The notes: generated by a model not told the origin, from the letters alone. DNA of 64,000 nt from Acidobacteriota bacterium (GCA_029569255.1 JAKQUO010000061.1:102165-166164); one strand, 5' to 3'. Shown: positions 18,241 to 27,246, numbered from the stretch's first letter. Made by a program: numbers and translations.

Positions 18241-18591
18241 ATGACAAACGCCCGGTCCGCCGTCCTGGCCGTCCTGGCCGCGGGCGAGGACGCCTACGAG
18301 GCCAACTGGAAGCTCGCCCGCGTCTACCACGAGCTGCCCGGGTTCGCCGGCGGCAGCGAGAAGACGTCCCTCGAGCACCTCCTCAAGTCCGTCGAATACG
18401 GCCCGCGCGTCGGCCTCAACCTCATCTACCTCGCCGACACCTACATCTCGCTCGGCCGCGTCGGCGACGCCCGCAGGACCCTCGAGACCATCCTGACCAT
18501 GGAGCCCTATCCCGACCTCCTGCCGGAGACGGAGGAGGAGCGGGCCCAGGCCCGCGAGAGGCTCGAAAGGAAGCCGTTCAAGACGAAATGA
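18241..18591 (+). CDS. Small TPR-like protein
   Basis: A 116-residue helical protein. The pattern NWKLARVYHEL, then GPRVGLNLIYLADTYISLGRVGDARRTLETIL fits one to two tetratricopeptide-like repeats and recalls the TRAP-associated TatT type, but it is short and lacks a signal peptide. The ATG at 18241 follows AGAGG. The stop overlaps the start of the pseudouridine synthase (ATGA at 18588), so the two are coupled. The function is unknown; a protein-protein scaffold role is only inferred from the fold. Confidence 0.75.
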   Translation: MTNARSAVLAVLAAGEDAYEANWKLARVYHELPGFAGGSEKTSLEHLLKSVEYGPRVGLNLIYLADTYISLGRVGDARRTLETILTMEPYPDLLPETEEERAQARERLERKPFKTK

Positions 18592-19349
18592 CCCGCGCGC
18601 CCCGGGAACGGGGGGCCGCGCGAGCGCCCGTCCCCGTTCTCCCAGAACCCCTCCGCGTCCTCTACGAGTCGGACGACTACCTGGCCGTGGACAAGCCCGA
18701 GGGCGTCCTGTCGGTCTCCCAGCCGGGCGGCGAGGCGGGCCTCCCGGACCTTCTCCGGGACCGCTTCCCGCGTCGGCTCTTCTCCGTCCACCGCCTCGAC
18801 CGCGGCGCCAGCGGCGTCATCGTCCTGGCCAGGACCGCCGCGGCCCACCGCCACCTCAACGGCGAGTTCGACCGCCGCGAGGTCCGCAAGACCTACCTGG
18901 CCCTCGTCGACGGCGCCCCGGCCTCGAACCGCGGCCGGATCAACGCCCCGCTCCGCGAGTTCGGCTCGGGACGGATGGGCGTCGACCCGCGGCGCGGCAA
19001 GCCCTCGACGACCGAATGGAAGGTGGCCGAGCGCTTCGACGGCGCGACCCTTCTCCGCGTCTCCCCCGAGACCGGCCGGCGCCACCAGGTCCGGGCCCAC
19101 CTCTACCACCTCGGTCACCCCATCCTCGGCGACCTCGGCTACGGCGACCGGGACCGGCAGAGCCGGCATCCCCGGCTCATGCTCCACGCCCTGGCCATCG
19201 AGTTCCGCCTGCCCTCGGGCGAAACCGTCGCCGTCGAGGCCCCCCCGCCCCCCTCCTTCGAGGCGGTCCTGGCCGCTTTCAGGGCCGGGAAGAAGGGCCC
19301 GAAAGAGAAAGAGAGCGGTCAACGGTCCGCTCGCAGGGAGTCCCCATGA
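18588..19349 (+). CDS. RluA-family pseudouridine synthase
   Basis: A 253-residue RNA pseudouridine synthase of the RluA family. The catalytic motif HRLDRGASG carries D71. The preceding VDKPEGVLS and the later RVSPETGRRHQVRAHL stretch are typical of the catalytic domain. No S4 RNA-binding domain is present at the N-terminus, and the target (rRNA or tRNA position) cannot be assigned. The gene overlaps the small TPR-like gene upstream and the peptidase downstream, each by four bases, forming a tight operon. Confidence 0.93.
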   Translation: MTRAPRERGAARAPVPVLPEPLRVLYESDDYLAVDKPEGVLSVSQPGGEAGLPDLLRDRFPRRLFSVHRLDRGASGVIVLARTAAAHRHLNGEFDRREVRKTYLALVDGAPASNRGRINAPLREFGSGRMGVDPRRGKPSTTEWKVAERFDGATLLRVSPETGRRHQVRAHLYHLGHPILGDLGYGDRDRQSRHPRLMLHALAIEFRLPSGETVAVEAPPPPSFEAVLAAFRAGKKGPKEKESGQRSARRESP

Positions 19350-22054
19350 AAAACGCCGCGCTGACCGCTCTGGCCGTCTGCCTCGTCTTCTCCCCCGCCG
19401 CGCATCCCGGCCAGGCGGCCGCGGCCAAGGCCGCGGCCGAGAAGAAGGCCGCCGCCCTCCGGCCCGTCGCCGACGGGGCCAAGGCCTTCGCCCACCTCGC
19501 CCATCTCGCCTCGAACGACTTCAAGGGCCGCAAGTCGGGCACGCCCGAGTACCGCCGGGCCGCGGAGTACGTGGCCGCCGAGATGGCCAAGCTCGGCCTC
19601 AAGCCCGGTGGCGACAACGGGACCTGGTTCCAGGAGGTCCCGTTCAAGAGCTGGACGGACTTCGGGCAGCCCCTCCGCCTCGAGATCGTCGCGCCGCAGC
19701 GCCGGGCCTATTTCGCCGGCCGCGACCGCGACTTCACGCCCGTCGGCGGCACCGGCTCCGGCACCGCCCGCGGCGGGCTCGTCTTCGCCGGCTACGCCGT
19801 CGAGGCCGCGAAGGACGGCTGGGACGACTACGCCGGGCTCGACGTCAAGGGAAAGGTCGTCCTGGCCCTGGCCGACCTCCCGGCCGCGCTCCCGAACGAG
19901 GCCAAGGCCGCCTGGACGTTCGAGGCCAAGATCAAGACGGCCGCGGCCAAGGGCGCCGTCGGCTATATCGAGATGGACCTTTCGACGCCCGGCGCCCCGC
20001 CCCGGCCCGGCGCCCCGCGCCAGCGCCCCGGGATGCTCCGCGCCGGCCAGGCCCCGAAGGGCTTCGTCGTCCTGCGGGCCGGCCGCGATTTCCTGAGCGA
20101 CGCCTTCTACATGGCCGGCCGCAGCTGGCGCGACCTGGTCAGCAAGACGCTCCGGCTCGGGAAGCCGTTCACGGCCGACCTCGGGGTCGAGGTCGAGATG
20201 GAGGCCCGCTTCGTCTCCGGCGAGCGGACGGCCCCGAACGTCATCGGCGTCTGGCCCGGCGCCGACCCCAAGCTCAAGGACCAGGTCCTCATCATGGGCG
20301 GCCACCTCGACCACCTCGGCGTCGGCATCGACGGCTGGATCTACCCCGGCGCCGACGACAACGCCTCCTCGGCCGCGACCGTCCTCGAGACGGTCCGGGC
20401 CCTGGCCGCGGCCGGGTTCAAGCCGGCCCGGACGGTCGTCTTCTGTTCCTGGGCGGGCGAGGAGCTCGGCCTCGTCGGCTCGCGCTGGTACACGGACCAC
20501 CCGGCCTTCCCGCTCGAGAAGACGGCGCTTTACATGAACATCGACATGGTCGGGACGGGCGACGCGGACCTTCTCGTCGGCGGCATGACCGAGTTCGCCG
20601 AGCTCTTCGAGGTCGCCAAGCGCGGCCTCGACGCGGCGACGGTCGCCCGGCTCAAGCCCCGGCCGAACTACCGCGGCTCGGACCACACCTCGTTCTGGGC
20701 GAAGAGCGTCCCGGCCATCAGCCTGCGCAGCGGCGAGGCCCTGACCGGCGAGCTCGACGACGAGCACCCCGAATACCACATGCCCGGCGACGGTCCGGGC
20801 ATCGTCGACCCGGAGCGCCTGCGCGAGGCCGCCCAGTATCATTGCGACATCCTCTGGGGCCTGGCCTCGAGCCGGGAGGACCTCCTCGACCCCGTCCACC
20901 GGACGCTCTACCTCCACCGCGACGCCGCGGTCGTGGACATGCACTGCGACACGGTCGCGCGGGCCCTGGCCGGCGAGGACCTGGCCAAGGACCTGCCGAC
21001 GGGCCACATCGACATCCCCAAGCTCGGGCGCGGCGGCGTCGACCTCCAGGTCTTCGCCTGCTTCGCCCCGCCGCCGGCGACCGAGGCCGACAAGGGCCGG
21101 GCCGGGAACGGCGTCTTCGCCCAGATCCAGGCCGCCCGCGAGCTGGCGGCCAAGAACCCGGACAAGCTGGTCCTGGTGACGACCGCCTCGGAGTCCACGG
21201 CGGCCCGCAACTCGAGCAAGACCGGCGTCCTCCTCGCCATCGAGGGCGGATACGCCATCGAGAACGACCTCGTCCTGCTGCGCGAGTTCTACCGGGCCGG
21301 GGTGCGGCTCATGACCCTGACCCACTGGACGGCGACGGACTGGGCCGACGCCTCGGGCGATCCCGGGCCCGTCCACGGCGGGCTGACGGAGTTCGGCCGG
21401 GAGGTCGTGGCCGAGATGAACAAGCTGGGCATGATCGTCGACGTGTCCCACGCCTCCGACGCCACGTTCTGGGACGTCCTGCGCGTATCGAAGGCCCCGG
21501 TCGTGGCCTCGCACTCGTGCTGCCGGGCCCTGGCGCCCCATCACCGCAACCTCAGCGACGAGATGCTCAAGGCCCTGGCCGAGAAGGACGGCGTCGTCGG
21601 CGTCAACTTCTCGCCGGGCTTCCTCCAGGACGGCTACGACGCGAAACGGACGGAGGTCTTCGCAAAGACGGCCGCCGACCACGGCCTGCCCGCCGACCGG
21701 GCGGCCATCTCCGCGGCCGATCCCGCCGTCCGGGACAAGTTCAACGCCGATTTCCGGGAGCGCTGGGCCGCGGTGAAGAAGACGCTGCCGCCGGTCGACG
21801 TCAAGACGGTCGTCGACCACATCGACCACGTCGTCAAGATCACCGGAGACTGCGACCACGTCGGCCTGGGCTCGGACTTCGACGGCCTGAGCGAAACGGC
21901 CGCGGGCCTGGAGAACGCCGGGCTGCTGCCCGAGATCACCAAGGAGCTCGTCCGCCGCGGCTACAAGCCCGAGGACATCCGCAAGGTCCTGGGCGGGAAC
22001 TTCCTGCGCGTCTTCGGCGCCGTCGAGCGGGCCCGGGAGGCCGCGGCGCCGTGA
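19346..22054 (+). CDS. Secreted M28 aminopeptidase-M19 dipeptidase fusion
   Basis: A 902-residue protein with a signal peptide (the first 26 residues, ending near GQAAA). Residues about 30-505 are an M28 zinc aminopeptidase with an inserted PA-type domain. Its metal and catalytic motifs are GGHLDHLG (H320), GADDNASS, SWAGEELGLVGS, NIDMVG and GSDHTSFW. Residues about 520-895 are an M19 membrane-dipeptidase-like domain: MHCD (H533, D535), an AIEGG Glu, DVSHAS, VASHSCCRAL and a final DHVGLGSDFDG. Both catalytic sets look intact. A two-step breakdown of peptides to free amino acids outside the cytoplasm is inferred. The ATG overlaps the RluA stop. Confidence 0.92.
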   Translation: MKNAALTALAVCLVFSPAAHPGQAAAAKAAAEKKAAALRPVADGAKAFAHLAHLASNDFKGRKSGTPEYRRAAEYVAAEMAKLGLKPGGDNGTWFQEVPFKSWTDFGQPLRLEIVAPQRRAYFAGRDRDFTPVGGTGSGTARGGLVFAGYAVEAAKDGWDDYAGLDVKGKVVLALADLPAALPNEAKAAWTFEAKIKTAAAKGAVGYIEMDLSTPGAPPRPGAPRQRPGMLRAGQAPKGFVVLRAGRDFLSDAFYMAGRSWRDLVSKTLRLGKPFTADLGVEVEMEARFVSGERTAPNVIGVWPGADPKLKDQVLIMGGHLDHLGVGIDGWIYPGADDNASSAATVLETVRALAAAGFKPARTVVFCSWAGEELGLVGSRWYTDHPAFPLEKTALYMNIDMVGTGDADLLVGGMTEFAELFEVAKRGLDAATVARLKPRPNYRGSDHTSFWAKSVPAISLRSGEALTGELDDEHPEYHMPGDGPGIVDPERLREAAQYHCDILWGLASSREDLLDPVHRTLYLHRDAAVVDMHCDTVARALAGEDLAKDLPTGHIDIPKLGRGGVDLQVFACFAPPPATEADKGRAGNGVFAQIQAARELAAKNPDKLVLVTTASESTAARNSSKTGVLLAIEGGYAIENDLVLLREFYRAGVRLMTLTHWTATDWADASGDPGPVHGGLTEFGREVVAEMNKLGMIVDVSHASDATFWDVLRVSKAPVVASHSCCRALAPHHRNLSDEMLKALAEKDGVVGVNFSPGFLQDGYDAKRTEVFAKTAADHGLPADRAAISAADPAVRDKFNADFRERWAAVKKTLPPVDVKTVVDHIDHVVKITGDCDHVGLGSDFDGLSETAAGLENAGLLPEITKELVRRGYKPEDIRKVLGGNFLRVFGAVERAREAAAP

Positions 22055-22217
22055 CGAGGGGGGGCGGATGAGGAGACGCGTCCCCGGCCCGCGTCCCCAT
22101 CCTTCGCTCTTCCTCGGCCGGGGCCGCCCGCTTTCGTCGCGGGAATTGAGATGAGGGCGGTTTTTTGATAATTTGTATGTCTTGCATGTCCGTGACAACG
22201 ACGACGCCGCAGAGCTG

Positions 22218-23669
22218 ATGGACCCCGAAATCCCCTCCCCCGCCGGTTTCGAAGCCCCCGTCATCCTGGACCGGGGCCGGCACCACATCTCGCGGCGCGA
22301 CATCGACCCCGACTGCCTCAAGGTCCTCTACCGGCTGAGCGGCCACGGCTACACGGCCTACCTCGTCGGCGGGGCGGTCCGCGACCTCCTGCTCGGCCGC
22401 AGGCCGGCCGACTTCGACGTCGGGACCAACGCCCACCCGAACCAGATCAAGAAGCTCTTCCGCAACGCCTTCCTCGTCGGCCGCCGCTTCCGCCTGGCCC
22501 ACGTCCGCTTCCAGGAGGGCAAGACGATCGAGGTTTCGACCTTCAGGCGCAAGCCGACCGAGGAGGAGCTGGCCGCCGAGCGCGAGGAGGAGGCGGCGAA
22601 GGCCGCCGAAGAGGCCCTCGAGGGGGAGGCGGACGGAGAAGAGGCGCAACCGGAGGACGGGCCCGGCGGCGCGGCGGCCGATCGAATGCCCGGCGACGCC
22701 CCCGGCCCTGTCGAAGGCGCCGTCGACGGCCGCGGGGCGCCGCGGCGGCGCCGCGGCCGGCCGCCTCTCAAGCCCATCGCCTACGGCACGCCCCGCGAGG
22801 ACGCCTTCCGCCGCGACCTGACCATCAACGCCCTGTTCTACGACATCGCCACCTACGCGGTCATCGACTACGTCGGAGGGCTCGAGGACCTCGAGGCCCG
22901 GCGCGTCCGCATCATCGGCGACCCGGACACGAGCTACACCGAGGACGCGGTCCGCATCTGGCGCGTCCTGCGCCACGCCGCCCGCCTCGGCTTCGCCATC
23001 GAGGAGCGGACGGCCGAGGCCATCCCCCGCCACCGCGACAGGCTCGCGGCCTGCCCGGGGGCCCGACTCTTCGAGGAGCTCAACAAGGACATCAAGTCCG
23101 GGGCCGCCCGGGCCTTCTTCCGGAGCGCCCGCGTCCACGGCGTCCTTTCGCGCGTCCTCGGCGAGGTCGGCGACCTCTACGAGCGCTCCGACGACCGCAT
23201 GGACAAGCTCACGACGCTCCTCGGCGTCCTCGACGCCTCCATCAGCTCCGGCGGCTCGCCGCCGCCCGCGGTCATGTACGGCCTCCTGCTCTGGCCCTGG
23301 GCGGAGACCTTGCTCGCCGGCGTCCAAGGCGACAGGCCCAAGGCCCTGTACGACGCCTTCCGGGCCTCCGGGAGCGCGGCCACCGTGCCCAAGACGGTCC
23401 TCCTCGAGGCCGTCCACACCCTGGTCATCGCCGACCACATGCTCCGGGCGCTCAGCGACGGCAGGATGCGCTGGGCCCTCAAGGAGCGGCCGCTCTACCC
23501 CGAGGCCTCGCGGGTCGCCTCGGTCCTCGTCGACGGCACGTTCGGCGCCTGCGAGGACCCCTTCTCCGAGATCTACCGCCGCCGTTTCGGGACGCGGCCC
23601 CGCGCCAAGCCGCACAAGTACCGCCGCCGCAGGAAGAAGGCGCCCCAGCCGCCTCCGCCGGCGGCCTGA
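22218..23669 (+). CDS. pcnB: Poly(A) polymerase/CCA-adding-type nucleotidyltransferase with insert
   Basis: A 483-residue class II nucleotidyltransferase. The head domain has VGGAVRDLLLGRRPADFDVGT (the catalytic Asp pair is in DFD), then RRFRLAHVRF. The neck has YGTPREDAFRRDLTINALFY and a LRHAARLGF helix typical of PcnB/CCA enzymes. A roughly 75-residue acidic, Ala/Gly/Pro-rich insert (about 112-187) interrupts the palm between STFRRKPTEEE and YGTPRED. The lysine/arginine-rich C-terminus also fits PcnB. An upstream in-frame TTG at 22173 is possible, but ATG 22218 is the first Met. Distinguishing PcnB from a CCA enzyme needs phylogeny. Confidence 0.85.
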   Translation: MDPEIPSPAGFEAPVILDRGRHHISRRDIDPDCLKVLYRLSGHGYTAYLVGGAVRDLLLGRRPADFDVGTNAHPNQIKKLFRNAFLVGRRFRLAHVRFQEGKTIEVSTFRRKPTEEELAAEREEEAAKAAEEALEGEADGEEAQPEDGPGGAAADRMPGDAPGPVEGAVDGRGAPRRRRGRPPLKPIAYGTPREDAFRRDLTINALFYDIATYAVIDYVGGLEDLEARRVRIIGDPDTSYTEDAVRIWRVLRHAARLGFAIEERTAEAIPRHRDRLAACPGARLFEELNKDIKSGAARAFFRSARVHGVLSRVLGEVGDLYERSDDRMDKLTTLLGVLDASISSGGSPPPAVMYGLLLWPWAETLLAGVQGDRPKALYDAFRASGSAATVPKTVLLEAVHTLVIADHMLRALSDGRMRWALKERPLYPEASRVASVLVDGTFGACEDPFSEIYRRRFGTRPRAKPHKYRRRRKKAPQPPPPAA

Positions 23670-23700
23670 CCGCCCGGGAACTCGCCCGGTTATCTCGGTG

Positions 23701-23729
23701 TTGCGCCCGCGGCGGGAACTGCCTATAAT
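23701..23729 (+). promoter_or_regulatory. Promoter of the VKOR-thioredoxin gene
   Basis: TTGCGC (23701-23706) and a perfect TATAAT (23724-23729) are separated by 17 bases. Transcription would begin near 23736, giving a leader of about 70 bases that contains a hairpin repeat. Confidence 0.65.
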
Positions 23730-23761
23730 TCCTCCGGCCCGGACGGCCGGGTAGCGAGTCC

Positions 23762-23790
23762 GGGGACACGCGCCATCGGGGCATGTCCCC
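23762..23790 (+). repeat. Hairpin repeat copy 1 (VKOR leader)
   Basis: A 13-3-13 imperfect palindrome whose arms begin GGGGACACGCGCC and end GGGGCATGTCCCC. It has the same architecture as the copies near 29.5, 31.9 and 32.8 kb. It lies in the predicted 5' leader, immediately before the AAGGAG ribosome binding site of the VKOR gene. Confidence 0.7.
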
Positions 23791-23807
23791 GCGAGAAGGA
23801 GCAGCGC

Positions 23808-25088
23808 ATGGACACCTCGCGCCGGACCCTGACCCTCGGCGGGATCGGCCGCCGCGTCCTGAGCTTCGCCGCCGGGGCGGGCATGATCACCGCCTCGATC
23901 ATGACCATCGACCACTTCTTCCGGGCCAACTACCCCAAGACGATCTTCGCCGGCTCCTTCTGCGACATCAGCGCCTTCTTCAACTGCGACAGCTCGGCCT
24001 TTTCCAATATCTCCCAGATCATGGGCGTGCCGCTCGGCTTCTTCGGCATGTTCATGGGCCTGCTCGTCGTCCTCGGCGCGGTCTTCCCGAGCGAGGCCTT
24101 CGAGCGGACCAACAAGTCCCTGTCGCTCCTGAACGTTCTCGGCGTCGTCGCGCTCTTCCTCTACTCCGTTCTCCACCTCGGCAGCCTGTGCCTGCTCTGC
24201 TCGGGCTTCTACCTTTTCTCCATCCTCAACTTCATCCTCTTCCGGGCCTACGGCATCGACCGCGAGGCCAAGAACATCGTCCGGCGCTGGGTCCGGCCGT
24301 CGATCAAGCTGCTTTTCGTCTTCGCCCTGGCCGCCGCCGCCGGCGCCTACGGCATGATCGAGTACCACAACGCCCGCAAGGAGGCCCAGATGGGCATCGG
24401 CGTCGACGTCGTCCGGCAGTTCTACGAGCTGCCCAAGGTCCCCTGGCCGAGCGTCATCTCGCCCTTCTGGACGGCCCGGTCGACGGAGAAGTTCGAGGAC
24501 GCGCCCATCCAGGTCGTCGAGTACGGCGACCTCCTCTGCTCCGACTGCCTCTATCTCAACCAGCAGTTCGAGCGGCTCGAGAAGGAGTTCGCCGGCAAGA
24601 TCAACGTCGTCTTCCAGTTCTTCCCGCTCGAAGGGCTGTGCAACGACGTCGTCCCGAGGAAGGCCAAGCTCCATCCCGGCGCCTGCGAGCTGGCCTACAT
24701 CGCGACCTACGACCCCTCGAAGTTCAAGGCCATCCACGACGAGGTCTGGGCCAACTTCCGCGCGGCCCGCGACCCCGAGTGGCGCCGGGCCCTGGCCAAG
24801 AAGTACGGCGTCGAGGCGGCCCTGGACGATCCCGCCGTCCGGGAGGTCGTCCGGGCCCAGGTCGAGACCGGCAAGGAATACGAGAAGACCTCGGCCGAGC
24901 ACCCCTACGGCATCCGCTCGACGCCGACCCTGATCATCAACAACCGCATGATCATCGGGACGCTCCCCTACGGCCACCTGCGGGCGATCTTCCGGGCCCT
25001 GGTCGAGGAGCGCGAGGGCGGGTCGAAGAAGTTCATCGAGAGCTGGGTCGAGCAGCCCCGCCCGAAGAAAAAGCCGGCGTCAAAATAA
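23808..25088 (+). CDS. Vitamin K epoxide reductase-thioredoxin fusion
   Basis: A 426-residue membrane protein. Residues about 15-165 are a VKOR domain of several transmembrane helices, with loop cysteines C52 and C60 and the quinone-side CxxC at C128/C131 (SLCLLCSGF). The C-terminal half is a DsbA/thioredoxin-like domain with C244-S-D-C247 and a cis-Pro loop (RSTPTLIINN). Such fusions form disulfide bonds in exported proteins and pass electrons to quinone, replacing the DsbB-DsbA pair. AAGGAG precedes the ATG. Hairpin repeats lie just before the ribosome binding site and, as a half copy, just after the stop. Confidence 0.95.
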   Translation: MDTSRRTLTLGGIGRRVLSFAAGAGMITASIMTIDHFFRANYPKTIFAGSFCDISAFFNCDSSAFSNISQIMGVPLGFFGMFMGLLVVLGAVFPSEAFERTNKSLSLLNVLGVVALFLYSVLHLGSLCLLCSGFYLFSILNFILFRAYGIDREAKNIVRRWVRPSIKLLFVFALAAAAGAYGMIEYHNARKEAQMGIGVDVVRQFYELPKVPWPSVISPFWTARSTEKFEDAPIQVVEYGDLLCSDCLYLNQQFERLEKEFAGKINVVFQFFPLEGLCNDVVPRKAKLHPGACELAYIATYDPSKFKAIHDEVWANFRAARDPEWRRALAKKYGVEAALDDPAVREVVRAQVETGKEYEKTSAEHPYGIRSTPTLIINNRMIIGTLPYGHLRAIFRALVEEREGGSKKFIESWVEQPRPKKKPASK

Positions 25089-25091
25089 AAC

Positions 25092-25105
25092 GGGGACACG
25101 ATACC
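25092..25105 (+). repeat. Half copy of the hairpin repeat
   Basis: GGGGACACGATACC, four bases after the VKOR stop, matches the left arm of the hairpin family, but no complementary right arm follows. It may be a decayed copy. Confidence 0.45.
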
Positions 25106-25130
25106 TGTTCACCCATTTTCGCGCTCGTTC

Positions 25131-25159
25131 TTGACGACAGGGCCCGGCAGGCCGATAAT
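25131..25159 (+). promoter_or_regulatory. Promoter of the frameshifted secreted-protein gene
   Basis: TTGACG (25131-25136) and GATAAT (25154-25159) are 17 bases apart, 20 bases before the GTG start at 25180. Confidence 0.55.
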
Positions 25160-25179
25160 CCGGGCAAAGGGAAATCGGC

Positions 25180-26125
25180 GTGTCCTCGCTCGGCCGCATC
25201 GTCAAGCTCATCCCAACGGCCCTGACCGTCTCCCTCGCCGGGGCCGCCTCCCTCGCGACCGCCGCTCCGCCTCAAACGCGGCCCTTCGATGTGGCCTCGC
25301 TTCCGGCCGCGGCGGAATACGCCACGGAAGCGCCGGCGGGCCGCGGCTTCAATGGCAGCGAGGCGCCTGTCCTGATCCGGTCCCTCTCCCGGCTTAATAA
25401 GGCCCTGGGGACCGACCTCCGGCCGGACCCTCGACTGGCCCGGCTCGCCCAGTGGATCTATGACCGATTCGGCCCCGAGCCCCGGTTCCCATCGGAGACA
25501 GAGCTCGACATCCTCACACGCCGCCTAGGCCTGCCCGAGCCCGTGCCACACCTGCTCTTGACCCAGGCCCGCGACGCCCCGCGCCTCTTCACGGTCGTTT
25601 CCGCCCGCCTCGCCCGGGTCTTCAACCTGGCCGAATACACCCATATCGGCGGCGTGGCCGAGCGGGTCCGAGGAGGGGTCGTCGTCTTGATCGCCCTGAG
25701 CCGCCGGCATCTCACCATGGCCCCCGTGCCGGTCACGCTGCCCCTGCCGGCGCGTCCGACGCTCGCGGGCGAGCTGGCCGCGGGCTACGTCCGGCCGCGA
25801 GCTCGACGGCCTGGGCCGCCTCGAAGAGGAGCCCCGGCTCTCCGAACTGGCCGAACAGGCCGTCCGGGACTATCTCGAGGATCACGCGCTCAGCCAGGAC
25901 GGCGTCATGGACCGGCTGCGTCACTCCCTCGAGGAGGCCGAGACGCTCAAGGGCGAGACGACCGCCCTATTCGTCGTCGCCGGCTCCATCGAGGAATGCG
26001 TCGAGCGGATGAAGATCGATCCGAAGACCTGGGCCGATGCAAAACGGGTCGGGCTCGGCCTCGCTCAGGGGACGCGCCAAGGCCTCGTCCCCAACTCCAT
26101 AGTCATGGTCCTGATCTTGAATTAG
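25180..26125 (+). pseudogene. Secreted CAP-like protein gene with an internal frameshift
   Basis: The gene starts at GTG 25180 with a signal peptide (IPTALTVSLAGAASLATAA). In frame it encodes a domain that includes VGGVA-like RVRGGVVVLIALSRRHL, reminiscent of secreted CAP-like domains. Near 25785-25800 coding potential moves to the +1 frame, which continues as RELDGLGRLEEEPRLSELAEQAVRDY and ends with VGLGLAQGTRQGLVPNSIVMVLIL at 26125. Joined, the two parts give one coherent protein of about 315 residues. The break is either a real mutation or a sequencing error. The family assignment is tentative. The stop overlaps the convergent ferredoxin gene by four bases. Confidence 0.6.
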
Positions 26126-26982
26126 AGCCAGAGGGAGGCGGCGGCGGGGACGGCGGCGCGGTCGACGAGCGAGATCGCCCCTTTCGCGCAGGCGCTGCGG
26201 CAGACGCCGCAGCCATAGCATTTGTCCGCGCGGACTTCGGCCTTGTCCTTCTTCTTCCAGGGTTTGAACGCCTTGAACGGGCAGATCTTGACGCACTGGC
26301 CGCAGCCGTTGCACTTCCCCGGATCGACGGCGGCCACGTACTCGCCGCGGAAGAAGACGGGCGACTTGTGCGTGACCGTCGCCCTCATCGCGTAGCAGGC
26401 CGGGAGCGAGCAGTTGCAGATCCCGGCCAGGAACGGCGTCACGAACGTCCAGACCGTGTGGCAGTTGCCGTCGGCCTCGCTCTCACGGATGCGGGCCAGG
26501 GCGTCGGCCTTCGACATCGTCTCGAGGCCGTCCGTATGGGGGCCGACGAGATAGGACGCGTCGATCTCTCCCATGATCTTGCGGATGCCGCCCCCGTCGG
26601 GCTCCATGCTGACGCCGAAACAGTAGCGCTGCTCCTTGCCGACCCTGACGTGCCGGCAGATGCAGGCCAGCCGCACGACTGACGTTGTCAGGGCCAGGAT
26701 GCGCTCGATGTCCTCGATCGGCACGACCTGGCCGAAGTGCCGGACCTGCTGCTTGGCCGTGATCTTCTTCCGGACACCCTTCCAGAGGAAGTCGGGCATG
26801 ATATCGAGGGCGGTCAGGGCACGCTCCCCTTTGGCCAAGTGGTCCGGGTCCTCGAAAAAGCGGGTGATGAAGCGCCGACGCCGGAGGTCGCTGAGGAGGT
26901 CCTCGGCGTAATTATTGGCGTTCAGATACCATTTCTTCCCTTCCCCGTGCTGATGGCAGAAGTCGCACATTGAAGACGCCAT
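26122..26982 (-). CDS. Iron-sulfur protein with two C-terminal 4Fe-4S clusters
   Basis: A 286-residue protein. The C-terminal 60 residues hold two classic ferredoxin motifs (CNGCGQCVKICP and CYGCGVCRSACAKG) for two [4Fe-4S] clusters. The N-terminal 220 residues contain further Cys/His (MCDFCHQHG, LACICRH, GICNCSLPACYA), so extra metal sites are possible. It probably relays electrons to an unknown partner. The start is uncertain: ATG 26982 is used, although an in-frame TTG at 27009 and a later ATG also have purine-rich sequence before them. It is convergent with and overlaps the frameshifted gene; no partner oxidoreductase is adjacent. Confidence 0.8.
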   Translation of the reverse strand: MASSMCDFCHQHGEGKKWYLNANNYAEDLLSDLRRRRFITRFFEDPDHLAKGERALTALDIMPDFLWKGVRKKITAKQQVRHFGQVVPIEDIERILALTTSVVRLACICRHVRVGKEQRYCFGVSMEPDGGGIRKIMGEIDASYLVGPHTDGLETMSKADALARIRESEADGNCHTVWTFVTPFLAGICNCSLPACYAMRATVTHKSPVFFRGEYVAAVDPGKCNGCGQCVKICPFKAFKPWKKKDKAEVRADKCYGCGVCRSACAKGAISLVDRAAVPAAASLWL

Positions 26983-27202
26983 CCTGCCATACCTGGAATC
27001 TCCTGTCAATCCGGGGAAATAACCCGATAAAAGCGGAAAAAGCCCTGATTTTCAGCCCATTTTCAGGGACCGTGCGGGAGTCCAGACCCCCTCTCCCCTG
27101 AAGCCGGTTTCCGAGCCGTGCGATTTCCTGCGGTCTCTTGATTGAGCTCTTGTTCAATTTAGGAAAAACCCGCATCAATCAAAAAATATTGGGTAATGGC
27201 CC

Positions 27203-27231
27203 TTGACAAGCCGTATATCGCATAGTATAGT
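27203..27231 (+). promoter_or_regulatory. Sigma-70-type promoter of the padR-HAAS operon
   Basis: TTGACA (27203-27208) and TATAGT (27226-27231) are exactly 17 bases apart. The region is strikingly AT-rich against its surroundings. Confidence 0.75.
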
Positions 27232-27246
27232 ATAGTACACGATATA
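27214..27246 (+). promoter_or_regulatory. Probable PadR operator overlapping the -10 box
   Basis: Inverted half sites TATATCG (27214-27220) and CGATATA (27240-27246) flank a core containing repeated TATAG units that include the -10 hexamer. The position, covering the -10 and transcript start of the padR gene itself, suggests autorepression. Confidence 0.65.

Noticed and set aside
19319..24977. Two roughly 1000-codon minus-strand frames opposite the peptidase, PcnB and VKOR genes
   Set aside because: Same composition artefact; every plus-strand gene there has complete family motifs.
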